DNA of 64,000 nt from Xanthoparmelia taractica (taxonomy: Eukaryota; Ascomycota; Lecanoromycetes; Lecanorales; Parmeliaceae), in the NCBI GenBank assembly GCA_033085395.1, contig MU853182.1:298756-362755 (forward strand), given 5' to 3'. The position numbers and the translations under genes were made by a program. The notes under the pieces were generated by a model. That model worked only from the letters and a program-made list of their open reading frames with translations, had not been told where the DNA came from and did not search any database. Below, in pieces: positions 11,301 through 22,618 of this stretch. Position 1 is the first letter of the stretch. Each line of letters starts with the position of its first letter.

Positions 11301-12861
11301 ACGACCCTCAAGCATCGATCCTCAATTTCAAGCCCACCGAATCACTTCGAATCACGTGTCTTACTATTGGATCAAGAGGGGATGTCCAGCCGTATATTGC
11401 CCTCTGCAAAAGGCTTTTGGAGGAGGGACACCGACCAAAGATTGCCACCCATGCGGAGTTCAAAGGTTGGGTTACAAAGCACGGAATAGAATTTGCGACC
11501 GTCGACGGTGATCCTGCTGAGCTGATGAGAATCTGCGTGGAGAATGGAATGTTTACGTATTCCTTCCTGAGAGAAGCTTCGGTCAAGTTTCGCGGCTGGA
11601 TTGACGAGCTTCTTACATCGGCGTGGAAAGCCTGTCAAGATACGGACATACTCATTGAAAGCCCTAGCGCAATGGCCGGCATCCATATCGCAGAAGCCTT
11701 AGGTATCCCTTACTTCCGGGCTTTTGCCATGCCCTGGACACGCACCAGAGCCTACCCTCACGCTTTTGCCGTCCCAGAGCACAAGATGGGTGGCGCATAC
11801 AATTATATAACCTATGTCATGTTCGACAACATCTTTTGGAAAGCCACAGCTGGCCAAATCAATCGCTGGCGCAAAAAGGAACTTGGGCTTCGCAGCACTA
11901 GTCTCGACAAGTTGCAACCTAACAAGGTTCCCTTTCTGTACAACTTCAGTCCCTTCGTTGTTGTTCCCCCACTCGACTTCAGCGACTGGATCCGAGTCAC
12001 GGGATATTGGTTCCTTGACGAGGCTTCTGATTGGTCACCACCTGACGCCCTTGTTGATTTCATTGCTAGGGCACGGGTCGATGAGAAGAAAGTAGTCTAC
12101 ATCGGCTTTGGCTCCATTGTCGTCTCCGATCCTGCTGCTCTAACAAAAACTGTAGTGGAGTCCGTCTTGAAAGCAGATGTGCGCTGTATCCTCTCCAAAG
12201 GCTGGTCTGACCGTTTGGGCAACCGCGACGCTACTATCGCTGAAGTGCCTCTTCCTCCAGAGATCCACCAGATCACCTCGGCACCACATGATTGGCTGTT
12301 CAAGCAGATCGACGCAGCCGTTCACCACGGTGGTGCTGGTACAACGGGCGCTAGCCTGCGCGCCGGACTACCCACCATCATCAAACCCTTCTTTGGCGAC
12401 CAATTCTTTTTTGGGTCCAGGATAGAGGACCTGGGTGTGGGCATATGTATGAAGAAGGTCAATGTCACTGTCTTCTCGAGAGCACTGTGGGAAGCGACAC
12501 ACAGCCATCGTATGATCACTAAGGCGCGGATCTTAGGGGAGCAGATTCGTAAGGTAAGCCACAGACAGTTTTCGAATTCGACTCGTTGTTGATTGAACGC
12601 ACCGCTGACGGGGCGCAGGAGGACGGTGTAGGAACGGCGATAAAAGCCATTTACCGCGACCTCGAATATGCAAAGACTCTGATCAAGCATCGCAGGGATT
12701 CGGCTACTGATGATATGGCGAGCGATGCCAACGACGAATGGACGTTTATTGGCGATGAGAGCGATCCAGAGTTGGCAAGGCGGATTGCGGATTGGGAGCC
12801 TAGAAAAAGCCTTCAGGTAGGCGAGGGAAGAGGAAGGCAGAGCTTAGATCTAGGGGCCTGA
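8337..12861 (+). CDS. atg26: Sterol 3-beta-glucosyltransferase Atg26 (UDP-glucose:ergosterol)
   Basis: Atg26 transfers glucose from UDP-glucose to ergosterol and is needed for pexophagy in some filamentous fungi. Five exons (8337-9054, 9107-9204, 9260-9682, 9734-12553, 12619-12861) join in phase to 1433 residues, the full family length. The order is a disordered acidic N-terminus; a first GRAM domain split by introns (YPCWLLQSVLLQGYMYIT); a PH domain (SGHLFKRGKQNPKFHRYWF); a long Ser/Arg-rich linker; a second GRAM domain (LHRVLPLYGKIYVSNKNVC); and the GT1 domain. The GT1 domain opens with ITCLTIGSRGDVQPYIALCK and ends with the donor-binding motif HHGGAGTTGASLRAGLPT...PFFGDQFFFG. The third exon has a tandem TAG-CAG acceptor at 9254-9259; I used the second, which gives NVTAKSGHL. 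Confidence 0.95.
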
Positions 12862-13319
12862 GTCATTGTGGTTGATGATGTTCTGATGTCCGAGAAGGGG
12901 TCGCCGGATAGCAGGTTTGTTTTTCTTGGAATCTCTGCTGTACATTGAGCGAGCGGGAGTATTTCCCTGGATAATGATGGAATGAAGGCTAGAACAGCAA
13001 CGATTGTGGATACGGCGACTGGCTTGTCAGTGACACCATGCTCACCGGCTGGCGAGGGCGTTTATAAGTTGGAATCTTTGAACTCCATTCCAGGGCCGGC
13101 CTGCCTGCCTGTGGTGTATCCTCATAAAACGCACATATACCGATTATGTCAAAAGGAAGACTAAGGTAGAATAGACGAATAGACGAATAATCATTGTGGA
13201 GAGATGTCATCTTTTGGTATCAAGACTCAACGCGTGCTTTCAAACATGCGGCATGAGCACGCCAGAATCGCTGAAATATATACACGCTAACACTTTAATG
13301 CACGGCGACGAGAGCTATG
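12862..13319. other. Convergent intergenic region atg26 / fcp1
   Basis: These 458 bp separate two converging stop codons and serve as 3' ends of both genes. I see no gene or repeat. Confidence 0.45.
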
Positions 13320-13428
13320 CTAACCCTCGCCTTGGTCTTCACTTCCGTCCTTCTCCAATTCTCTCTCCAACTCGTCTTCAAACTCACTCCACCCATCTCC
13401 TTCACCCCCCTCCCCCTGCTCGCGCTCG

Positions 13429-13460
<32 letters not shown>

Positions 13461-16058
13461 ATCCATCTTTGTCTGGTCACCACTCTCTGCCGCTCCAACT
13501 TCAACCTCCTCGTTCTTCTCATTCTCGTCCCCGTCAGACTGGGCCATAGTCGTCTGGCTCAAAGATGTCAGGCCATTCCCAACCGCCTGCTTCTTCTTTT
13601 TCTTCAACTTACCGGCGCCGCCGTCATCACTCTCGCCACCGCTATCGTTTCCGTCTCTTCCTCTTTTCTTACCGCGCATGCCCCGCTTCGAACTGCCGTT
13701 GGTATCTCCGCTAGTTATGCTGTCCCCGTCACTGTCTTCGGCGTCGCTACCCAGGAACTCAGCTAGCTCATCGTTCATGCCGCTCCAGTCCTCATTCGTA
13801 CCACCAACGGGGCTAGCTTCGTCGACGTCAAGTTCTGATAGTGCGACATCTTCGACATCGGATTCGTCTGTGTCGACATGAGTATTATTTGATTCGGTTT
13901 TTAAGGTCAGGGCAGGCTTGGACGGCCTACTGCTGCTGTCCGTCTCCTCTCCGCTTTCGCTGGCAACGGGTGATTCACTCTCGCTAAGGATATCGTCATC
14001 TTCGTGATTACCGTTCTTTCCTTCCGTATCAAGAAGATAAGGCCTCTCGTCTGCCTTCGACCAGCGGTTGATGGAGTCTGTAAGCCACTGAGGGTTGACA
14101 ATCTTGATCCTGCCTTTGCCTCGTTTGATCGCTTTTCTGACTTTTAGGGTCCGATTTCTGGCTGCAACGACATGCGTAGTCCATCTGCTAACGTTTTCCT
14201 CAATCCGAGCGCCAAAACTTGTTGCAAGGATCGCCGAATCAGTGCTTCCGACATCCATCCCTAGGGGAACAACACCTGAAAAGACGATTACAACTCCGGC
14301 AAGAACTTTTGATTTCACCAACGGCAAAACGGTTTTGATATCCGGGACGAGGTCCAGATCGGAATTTTCGCTTGGTAGTTTGCGTTTCTGACCACCACGG
14401 AGTTGTCCCAGACGGCCACCTTGCGCGGCGGACAGTTGGCGACAGTAGATGTCATAGAACTCACTGTGCACCTTATGGAGAGACTCTTCGAGCTGGGAGA
14501 GCTCACAGTCATGGTCCTGGAGGAGGTTGTGCTTCGGTTTGTCTGAGTCACCATATTCGTCTGACGAAGCTGAAACATTGCCAGGAGCTCCATCTTCCTT
14601 TCCTGCGGTAGACTCTGTCGCAGCATCCTCTGCCTCCAATTGCTTCTGCTTCTGGAGCAATGGCCGGTCCTCAAGTTGAGCTGCTAACGCCTTATCCTGG
14701 CGCGTCGTTTGCGCTTGCCTGGTCGCTGGATCGTCGCCACCACCCATAGCTACCAGCTGCGCCAGTGGCGAGGCACTACTGGCTGCTGGAGGCTTTGATT
14801 CTTCAGTAGGATGGGTCTCTGTTTCTTCACCTGGCTTGCCGTTTGTCTCAGGCTGAGGAATCTCCTCAGTAGCACCTTCGGCCTGATCGTCTTGGGGCTT
14901 GGGGGCTACGATGGCGGCTGTCTTCTGCGACGGTTTCGGTTCAGGCTTTTTAGGCAAGAAGCTAGAATTGATATCCCCAATACCGACGAAAAAGTCATAT
15001 GGCGTAACCTTGATAAGATTTGGACTCCACTTCCAGACGTCCCCCCGGTCGTCAATGATGACTACCATCTTTGTGTCCACTGGGAAGAGGCGCTGCAGAT
15101 TCTTAGCTGTGGAACTCCCACTCTCATCTCGAGATAGTATCCGATCCCCGAATATTTTGCGCTCCGGATCTATGATGTCTGCAATATTCTTCGCGTAGGC
15201 CCTTGTTCCCATGGTGTAAATGTGTAACTCGTAGATCTTCGAAATATTCTCCAAGAATTCTTTTAGCCCCGGGCGAAGCTTAATGTAGTACCAACATCCT
15301 CTGTTCCCAGGTCCATCGTCTTTCAGGAGGAATGCGCGCACGTCTTTGACGGCGTCGTGGTTGGGATTGTGCTCATCTTTTTGCCAGTCGGCGACCGTAG
15401 GGTCAACTGTAGCCTGAATAATGGTCTGGTCCAAGTCGACAACGAGGGACAGTTTCTTCGAAGCTAGCAAACGCCTTTTGGCTTCGTCGTCCGCTCTTGC
15501 TGCTTCGTTTTCACTGATGGTAAGGGAGACATTATTGTGAACCATGTTTATTGTCGCTCTAGCGGAATCGGGCTGCTCGGTTACATATGATGACCTAGGG
15601 AGATGAGCAATTGGCACTTGCCATCATAGGACTTGCAAGCAACATGTCGATGATGGTGACTTACTCGCTCATGTCCTTGCCGCAGGTGACGCACATTCCT
15701 CCGAATTGGACGCTGTGCGCACATGGTTCCTCAATCTCGGCTACATCCACACTGGAATATGAATCAGTACAGTCAAGCGTAGTTGGCAGGGACGGTAGAC
15801 TGCGTACTTGGGCTTGGAGATGACGGCGCCCTCATCGATCTTCCAGTTGACAAGCACGCCCTCGACACTGGACTCGAATCTGGTGGGGAACTTTTTCCAG
15901 GTCTCCCATGTATTGCCCAGATTGTCACCCTCTGTCACCCTGGTCTCGTAGACGTAAGAGAAGAGTGGTGCGAATCTCTTGACATTGTCATCGGGCTGCT
16001 TGAGCAGCTCGGTAACGGTGATTGGATAATGAAGGCTAGTGGGGAGTCGCAACAGCAT
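13320..16058 (-). CDS. fcp1: RNA polymerase II CTD serine phosphatase Fcp1
   Basis: Fcp1 removes phosphates from the Pol II C-terminal repeats and recycles the polymerase. Three exons (16058-15808, 15751-15665, 15594-13320) give 870 residues. The N-terminus MLLRLPTSLHYPITV and a zinc-binding segment (CAHSVQFGGMCVTCGKDM) are followed by the FCPH domain. That domain has the catalytic DxDxT motif in SLVVDLDQTIIQA and the motif VVIIDDRGDVWKW. A BRCT domain (SGVVPLGMD to IVNPQWLTDSINRW) lies at about residues 520-620. The last 200 residues are acidic, with a nuclear-type basic patch (KLKKKKKQA). A (CAGGAG)5 tract encodes QE repeats near the C-terminus. The last intron (70 nt) was placed so that DMSE joins SSYVTEQPDSARATINM, as in the family. 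Confidence 0.94.
13431..13460 (-). repeat. Hexanucleotide microsatellite (5 x CTCCTG) in fcp1
   Basis: Five perfect CTCCTG units (CAGGAG on the coding strand) encode alternating Gln-Glu in the acidic tail of Fcp1. Copy number can vary without a frameshift because the unit is 6 bp. Confidence 0.9.
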
Positions 16059-17112
16059 TGATTATGGATCTTTGGTCGGGCAAGTATAGGGTGGTCATGG
16101 GTACTGGACTTGGGATTTTGGGACCCTGCTCTAAGCATACGAAGTCAGGAGGGATGATCGTGTGCTTTGTTTTGTTTGAGCGGAGGTGGAGGTGGGAGGT
16201 GGGAAAAAGCTGTGGGGATGAGGTGAGTGGTTTGGTTTTTGGGGGAAAAGAAGTTGTGATGGTAAGGATACTGTGTGTATTGAAGAGAAAATAACAAGTG
16301 GTTGTTTTTTGCTTTGATTTGGTGGTGTCGCTGATTGCGTCAAGTGTGAAGGGTGAATGGGTGAAGGGGGGAGGAGAGTTAAAGTAAAGTGAGTAGGGTA
16401 AGGTAAGGTAAGGTAGGTACAGTAGGTACCTTAGGTAATTATGCAGCAAGTTTTGATACGGAGATACCAAAGGTACCAAGTACTCGTACCTAATGTAAAG
16501 TGAAAAAGGTCGAGCATAAGTGGAAGTACCTATGCATAAATGTAAAGTGTAAAGTATAAATGTCTTGGCAAAGAATCGTTTGATTTACTGTATTACCTTA
16601 CCTTATGACGCTCGGTACTTCGTATAACGGCAAAAACACGCGGGAAGTGGATTCGTCGTTGTTTAAGTAGGTTTTTTTGAGCCTCTGGAAGGCTATTCCC
16701 AAAACGGCTAATTCTCCCGCTCTTCCTCCGCATTCGAGAATCGAGACGGTGGAGATTGGAGATAAAGGTAACACCAGTAAAGCAAAGTAAAGTAACCGTG
16801 GCCCCACTACTCGCTACGCTCATTAGTAGCGAATAGTGGGGCCACGGTTAAACGCGAGGTAGAGTACAATACAGTACAGTACACCAGGAGAGTGTTAAGG
16901 CGAGCATCACTTTTTTCAATGCTACCTTTCATTCATCTGGCGGTGATTCACAGTTTGTTATATGGCCCATGCTCATGACAAGACTCAGCAAGCAATCGGA
17001 AGCACTGAGCTGGATCCTTGTAAAGAAAGATTGGCCGTTATACCTTGGCAAGTCGTTGCTCCGGATCGCGCTTGATATCCTACTCGATTCCCCATCCTTG
17101 TCAACCTGTCTG
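16059..17112. other. Intergenic region between fcp1 (5') and prefoldin subunit 3 (3')
   Basis: This 1.05-kb stretch holds the fcp1 promoter. The part at 16390-16620 is dense in GGTAAGGTAAGGTA, GGTACCTTAGGTA and TTACCTTACCTTA units. A long foldback sits at 16793-16850. I see no gene. Confidence 0.55.
16793..16850. repeat. Near-perfect inverted repeat (25-bp arms, 8-nt loop)
   Basis: The arm 16793-16817 is the reverse complement of 16826-16850 except at one position; the loop is GCTCATTA. The arms are GC-rich (GTGGCCCCACTA core) in an AT-rich intergenic setting. It could be a small foldback/MITE-like insertion or a hairpin-forming non-coding element. I saw no clear target-site duplication. Confidence 0.85.
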
Positions 17113-17946
17113 CTATCCATTTGGCATGACTTTCTTTTTCCCATCGACGTCCTGCCCGGACTCCGCCCTCTCTTTCCTCTTCATTGTGACATCCCAGTTG
17201 TACACTCTCGCCGTGGCAACCTCCAATGTCTGTATCCATGAATGAGCTCGGACCTTCTGCAGAATCAATTAGAGCTCTTACGGTGATCTGCTCTCTTAAA
17301 AAATCCAAATCTTCCTCACAGTTCTCAAGCGTCTGCTGCGCCCCGGACAGCTTCCCCTCCAGCAGCGTCTCCGCTTCTGCGATCGGATATGCGAGCATTA
17401 CGTTCGCACCCAACCACAAGTAGACCTCTTCCGTAGGTGGTACGAGCGCTTTGGCGTAAAGAGTATCGTTGAGCTCGAATGTGGCTTCGATCGGGTCTGA
17501 CCCTGGCTACACGGTCAAGGTTGAGAAAATTGGTCATCGAAAACATTGCCCAACCAGAGGACAGACCTGGCGAGTCTTTAAGAACCGCACTGTATCCAGC
17601 GTCTTCTGTATGTCCGGGAATTTCTCATCCAATCCAGCCTTTCTTCTTTGCGTGTTGGCTTCCATAAATTGGTATTTGCTAGATTTCGGAGCTTAATTAG
17701 CATGTTTTGACTCTTTGGGGACTCGATAAAGGCGTACGATATCATTTCCTGAAAACTCTTCATCGTCCCGTCCACTTCGGCTCTTGAGGAAACATAATCC
17801 TCGACCTTGTCGACAAAAGGCGCGTAGGGAATGCCTCGAGGATTTGTCTGGGCATCTTTGCTACAAGGAGCTCGAGAGCTTAGTATCCGACTCGAAGACA
17901 CATTGACGGTGAATGAGACTGCGTACCTTTGTGCCTTGCTTGACAT
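17113..17946 (-). CDS. pac10: Prefoldin subunit 3 (VBP1/Pac10)
   Basis: This is an alpha-type subunit of the hexameric prefoldin co-chaperone, which hands nascent actin and tubulin to CCT. Five exons (17946-17927, 17860-17738, 17678-17567, 17506-17282, 17229-17113) give 198 residues, the family length. The first exon is only 20 nt. Family landmarks are GIPYAPFVDKVEDYVSSR, FMEANTQRRKAGLDEKIPDI, VYLWLGANVMLAYPIAEAE and CEEDLDFLREQIT. The N- and C-terminal coiled coils flank a central beta hairpin. The protein ends with a short basic tail after VYNWDVTMKRKE. Introns are 52-66 nt, and all phases agree. The next gene starts divergently 195 bp away. Confidence 0.93.
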
Positions 17947-18141
17947 GTCCTCTCAAGCTTAGAGTTGGGAATTTAGAAATGCAGTGCTGCTGATGAGGCG
18001 GCCGGCATACGCTGGGCTGTATTTTATGCAGCATTAATTACGTAGTACAGTTGCTTAGTTTATTAAATTACCTTATTGTTATTGATACTACTACGTATAT
18101 GTTTATAATTGAAATCTTTGATGCGCAGCAAACATTGACGC

Positions 18142-19257
18142 GTGATGCTTCTTCGTCCCAGGACTTCTTATCGCCAGCCTCAATCTGCACCCATATATCT
18201 TTCTCCTCGTTCCATCTCTTTTACATCCCTCTACTTCCCGATTCGCACTTACGTCACTCCACGCCTTTATGAATCTAAACCCAGAGCACTTCAACGCTCC
18301 CCGTCTGCATCTCTCGCCCTCAATCCACCTAGCACCACACATCCACCCCCTCTAACCCTTCCCGAGAAGCTTCCCGACCTCCCAAAATATAAGTACTACT
18401 TCCGTGTTGGCAAAGCTTATGGCGTCTTCTACAAAAACGGTCTCAAGGCCATCTGGACGAATTACAAGCTCGCCCGGGCACTACCCAATAATATCTTCTC
18501 CAGTGGTCAGCCTCAAATTCATCAAGCCGTTCGCGACGGTATCCTGTCGCGCGCAGACTTCCAACTCATCCGCCGTACCAGGCGTGACATCAGCAAAGTA
18601 CCCCTGTTCGCATTGATATGGCTCATCTGTGGTGAATTCACGCCGTTGGTGGTTATTTTCTTTACTGGGGCCATCCCTCGGACTATATGGATTCCCAAGC
18701 AAGTGCAGAAAGCGCGCGAAGAAGCCGAGAATCGGAGGGCAAAGGCCAAAAATACCAGCGTAGTTTCTTTTGCTGGCCCTTCACGAGAGTCCAACATAGA
18801 ATCGATGCCCAAGGAAGCGCAACGTAAAGTCTTGAAGTCCTATGCGCGATCGTTGGGTCTCTACCCTGCATGGGTACGTACAATCCCGAGTTGATCTTTC
18901 CTATGTTACGTAAAGCTTTGTCATAAAGATGCGCTTCGGGAGCGAGGACTTTCGGCGCTGGTGTTGCGCCTCCATGTCCTACGTCGAATCGAAATGCTGA
19001 TTCGGGAATCTGCGTAGTGGGATCGCTGGATCCCAACAGGAATCCCGACGTCGTTGGTTAAGAGGAGGGTATATGGTAGGTTTAGAGAATTGGAGGTGGA
19101 CGACTTCGCTATCGGGAGAGACGGGGGTGTTGGGATGATGGAAGAAGAAGAAGTACGGATGGCGTGTGAAGAGAGGGGAATGGATGTTATGGGAAAAAGG
19201 GTAGAGGACTTGAGAGGCGATCTAAAGCAATGGATGGAGCGGAGAGCAAAAACATGA
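18142..19257 (+). CDS. LETM1-like (ribosome-binding domain) mitochondrial inner-membrane protein
   Basis: LETM1-family proteins sit in the mitochondrial inner membrane and affect K+/H+ exchange and mitoribosome association. Two exons (18142-18873, 19018-19257) give 323 residues. The first 45 residues are rich in Arg/Ser/Tyr with almost no acids, a likely import sequence. A hydrophobic segment (LFALIWLICGEFTPLVVIFF) is followed by IPRTIWIP, as in the LETM1 core. The C-terminal part (LVKRRVYGRFRELEVDDFAI, EEVRMACEERGMDVMG, LRGDLKQWME) matches the helical LETM1 ribosome-binding domain. At 323 residues it is shorter than Mdm38/LETM1, so it is a fungal LETM1-domain paralog rather than the main exchanger. 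The 144-nt intron is long for this genome. An ATG immediately downstream could also start translation. Confidence 0.8.
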
Positions 19258-19700
19258 GGACGTAGAAGAGGAAATAAGACGTTCAATTGGGCTGGGATAT
19301 GGGGACGCTTGCTCTCGGCAAAGAGGTACGCATCGTGGGCAAGACATATTATCTGCCAGGTGTTGGAACGTTGCACAGATCTAGGGTATCAGTTGGGCTA
19401 GACAGTTGGCCCACTCAGATCAGCATTGCAGATAAGGAAACTTGAAGAGCGGCAGCTATTTTGAGCTGATGATATTCACGTTTAATAGATACAATGACCG
19501 GTGACTGGTTTCTATGGACAAGTGACGGTTATGCAGTCTTTGGACAGTCCGAACCCATGTGGGACTATTCAGCCGGGCTCGATCTGACTTGGATTTCGAT
19601 CATTTAACCGCTGGAGAAGAACGTCGGCTTTAACATGAACAGGTCCCGCAATACGAAAATGGGCTCACTCCTGATCAAGAGTCACAAAGCAAGCCCCACG
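19258..19700. other. Convergent intergenic region LETM1-like / nab3
   Basis: I see nothing but the 3' ends of two convergent genes in these 443 bp. Confidence 0.4.
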
Positions 19701-22618
19701 CTACGGCTGGTATTTGGCAAGCTGGGCCATAATGTCATGTACACTCTGCTGCTGGCCTAATTGCTGATGCTGTGCTTGTGTGCCTTGAAAAGAGGCTCTG
19801 CCGTGGGTGGTTTGAAGTAGAGATGATAGGGTTGGGTTGCTGGTAAGAGCCGTACTGGATGCAAGGCCAGAATATGCATTATGTTGTTGCTGAGGGCCTG
19901 GGGGATACTGATATGCGTTCTGTGGTGGCTGTTGGGGGGAAATATTGCTGAGTAGAGAAGCCAAACCTTGTGGTTGATCTGAACGTAGTGGCACCGGGTT
20001 TTGTTGAGTGTTCGCAGGTATCTGAGGATTCTTTGCCATTGCGCCCAGGAGCTGCTGGAGCGAAGGCCCGTCGAGGGAAGTGATGAGATTTGCGAGATTA
20101 GCCTGTGCACCACTAGGTAGAGACTCTTGTGGGTGCGCGGGTTGCGTCTGGTGAGGATTTTGTGATGCACCATACGCAGGACCATTGGGGTAGTGTGTCG
20201 GTGCTGGCGCAGGCGCTAGATGTGTCGATTTGGCTCTTACCACGAGTTCGGCGGCAACATTGGCCTGTAGATCTTCGTACTCTGGGGATTTGTAAGCGTA
20301 ATGGCCAGCCTACATATGTCTATGGTTTCCTTACCATCAAATTGGATGTTGTTCATTCCCAAGCTACGATTGAAAACCTGCAACGGTATCTTTCCGGCAT
20401 TTTGTGATTCTCGGAAAATCTTAACAACCGCTTGAACCCCTTCGACCATCTGCCTTTTGACGACTGCTGCAAGAGAGACTCGAGGTAGTTGAAGTACATC
20501 ACAAAGGAGTCCGCGATCACGAAAAGACTGCTGGATGTAGGCAACAAACGTTCTAATTGCGCTCATTAGCTGTCGTCTTAAGAAAGAACCGGCCACTCCC
20601 TACCTGTCAACTTCGTCCACCAGGATTACTTGAACATCTGGCACGTCTGCTGGATTCCTCCGAGGTATTGGCAGGTCTGACTCGTCATCCAGATCCCTTG
20701 CCCTAGGGCTCCGGCTTCGATATCGCCCACTTCGATCATAGGGGGACCTTGATCGAGCACGAAAATAGCGATCCGGACTCCTGTCCCTGCCGCCTCTGTA
20801 ATCATCTCGTCCGCGGTAGCCTCGAGGCGAAGGAGAGCGCATTGGACGATAATCGTCTCTCACGCGACGCTCGAAAGGGTTAAGGGGCCCGCTTCTATCT
20901 CTGCCAGAGCCAGATCCTAAGCCTAAACCACGTACAGGCCCACCTCGACCATAATCTGGTGAGCGTGATCTCCTGTTGTATCCTGCCCTCAAGCTGTCCC
21001 CAGCAGGTGTTGCAATAGCGTTGCGGGCGTTCTTTTGAGGTTTCGATATCTCGAGATCTAACCTCCTGTCAGCGCCAAAGATTCTGGCTTGGATTGGACT
21101 CTCGCTTACGGATTTTTCTCCCTTTGATCTCAATGGCTTGCTCTGATTGCAATGCATGGAAGCAAGCATCAGCATCATGGTATTGGACAAAGCCATATGC
21201 GCTCTTCATTGATATTTGTGCGATCCTGCCATATTTGTAAAAGACGTAGAAGAGATCCCGCTTCGTAACCTTTTCGGTGTACAAGTTGCCTGTCTTCGCA
21301 GTCAGTACATTTGAGTACATGGCATGTCGAGAACGACCAAAACCCCACCGACAAACAGCCTGGACCCCTGCGGGAATCTGTCCCATGTACCCTCCGATAC
21401 GTAGATCTCCTCATCACGCAAAAAATCCTCATATTGCCGTTCAAGGTCTGGTCTCTTTAGATGTTCATCGTTGGCCTCGTTCCCTGACGCAGCAGACTTT
21501 CCTCCATTCTTTCCATAATTATCCCTCTGGCGATACTGCGAGGTTTGTGGACTACGTTGTGGCTGATTGGGTTTGGACACGGACTGCTGGAAGGTAGCCA
21601 AAGGTGGAGGAGGGAGACCATTGGGGGCAACACCGTTGCTATGAGGGTAGCCCTGTGGGGGCCGGTATGAACTACTTGGCTGGGCATTGTATGGAGTAGG
21701 GGCGTTGGAATTTTGCGGAGGTGGATTATGATAGGATCGGATATCTTCTCCAGGTGTATAATTAGGGTGGATAGCAGGCTTCTCTTGCGGCGGTGGACGT
21801 GGAGGGAGACCGGCTGGGATAGGGAGGGTGGCGATGGGAGTTTGGGCGCTGCTTGGACTAGGCGCATGGAATATGCTTGAGGGAGTAGTATTAATTGAGA
21901 AAGCGTTTTCTGCCGGGATTGCAGTGGAAGCGCAAGAGGATATATTTTCCGATAAAGCTTGATAGTTCACTCCATCACCGTTTACAGCTGGGTTGGATGT
22001 CCGGCTGTGAGGGTCAGAGTATCCGATGACTTCAGCGACTCCCGTATCAGGACCTTGGCTCACAGGCACCACGTAAGAACGTTCAGTGGAATTGAGATCG
22101 TCTTGAAGGATATTCAAGCTGGGCTTGTAGGTTTGGGGCTGGGCAAGATAGGTCAGATTAGGTTGCGTGTCAGTAGGGAAAGGTTCAGAGGCGCCCAAAA
22201 GCATAGATGGCTGAGCGGTCGAGGACAAGATATTCTTTGAAGTATTAATCTCGTCCATCATCGAAGCCTCATTTTCAAGGTTCAGAGAGTGCTGGTCAAC
22301 CCCGTTGACTCTGGTCTCTATTTCCATGTATTCACGGTTCTCTTGATCGGTCTTGTTGGTGTCAGGCTCGGCGGATTCGGTCGCCCTTGGAGTCATTTTC
22401 GAAAGGCCTTGGGAGAAGCCGTTGACTCTCTCTGCAGCTGCGACCAGAGAACGGCTGGGAGCTTCCATATGCGTGGACATCTGGTTGAATGCTATATCAT
22501 TTTGATTCTGCAACACCGGTATGTTCTGAGGTTCAGGGATATGAAGCGGTACAGGACTTTCTGGGGTGAGGGCCTCTGTTCGGTAGTATGGCGCCTCGGA
22601 GAGCGGAATGGAAGTCAT
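19701..22618 (-). CDS. nab3: Nuclear polyadenylated RNA-binding protein Nab3 (RRM)
   Basis: Nab3 works with Nrd1 in termination and processing of short non-coding Pol II transcripts. Five exons (22618-21349, 21289-21110, 21057-20604, 20552-20335, 20281-19701) give 900 residues. Residues 1-420 are disordered and P/Q-rich. One RRM follows: RNP2 is RLFVGNLYTE, split by an intron, and RNP1-like is SAYGFVQYHD. An Arg/Ser/Asp-rich segment comes next, then a conserved anticodon-binding-like domain (VQVILVDEVDRTFVAYIQQSF...LLCDVLQLPRV). A Q/P-rich tail ends in DIMAQLAKYQ, the usual Nab3 terminus. The fourth intron (53 nt) was placed so that NNIQFDEYEDLQANVAAELV is continuous. Assignment to Nab3 rests on domain order. 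Confidence 0.87.

Noticed and set aside
13317..13766. Plus-strand 149-residue Leu/Val-rich frame
   Set aside because: Exact antisense of the acidic QE-rich tail of fcp1; the hydrophobic look comes from the complementary codons.
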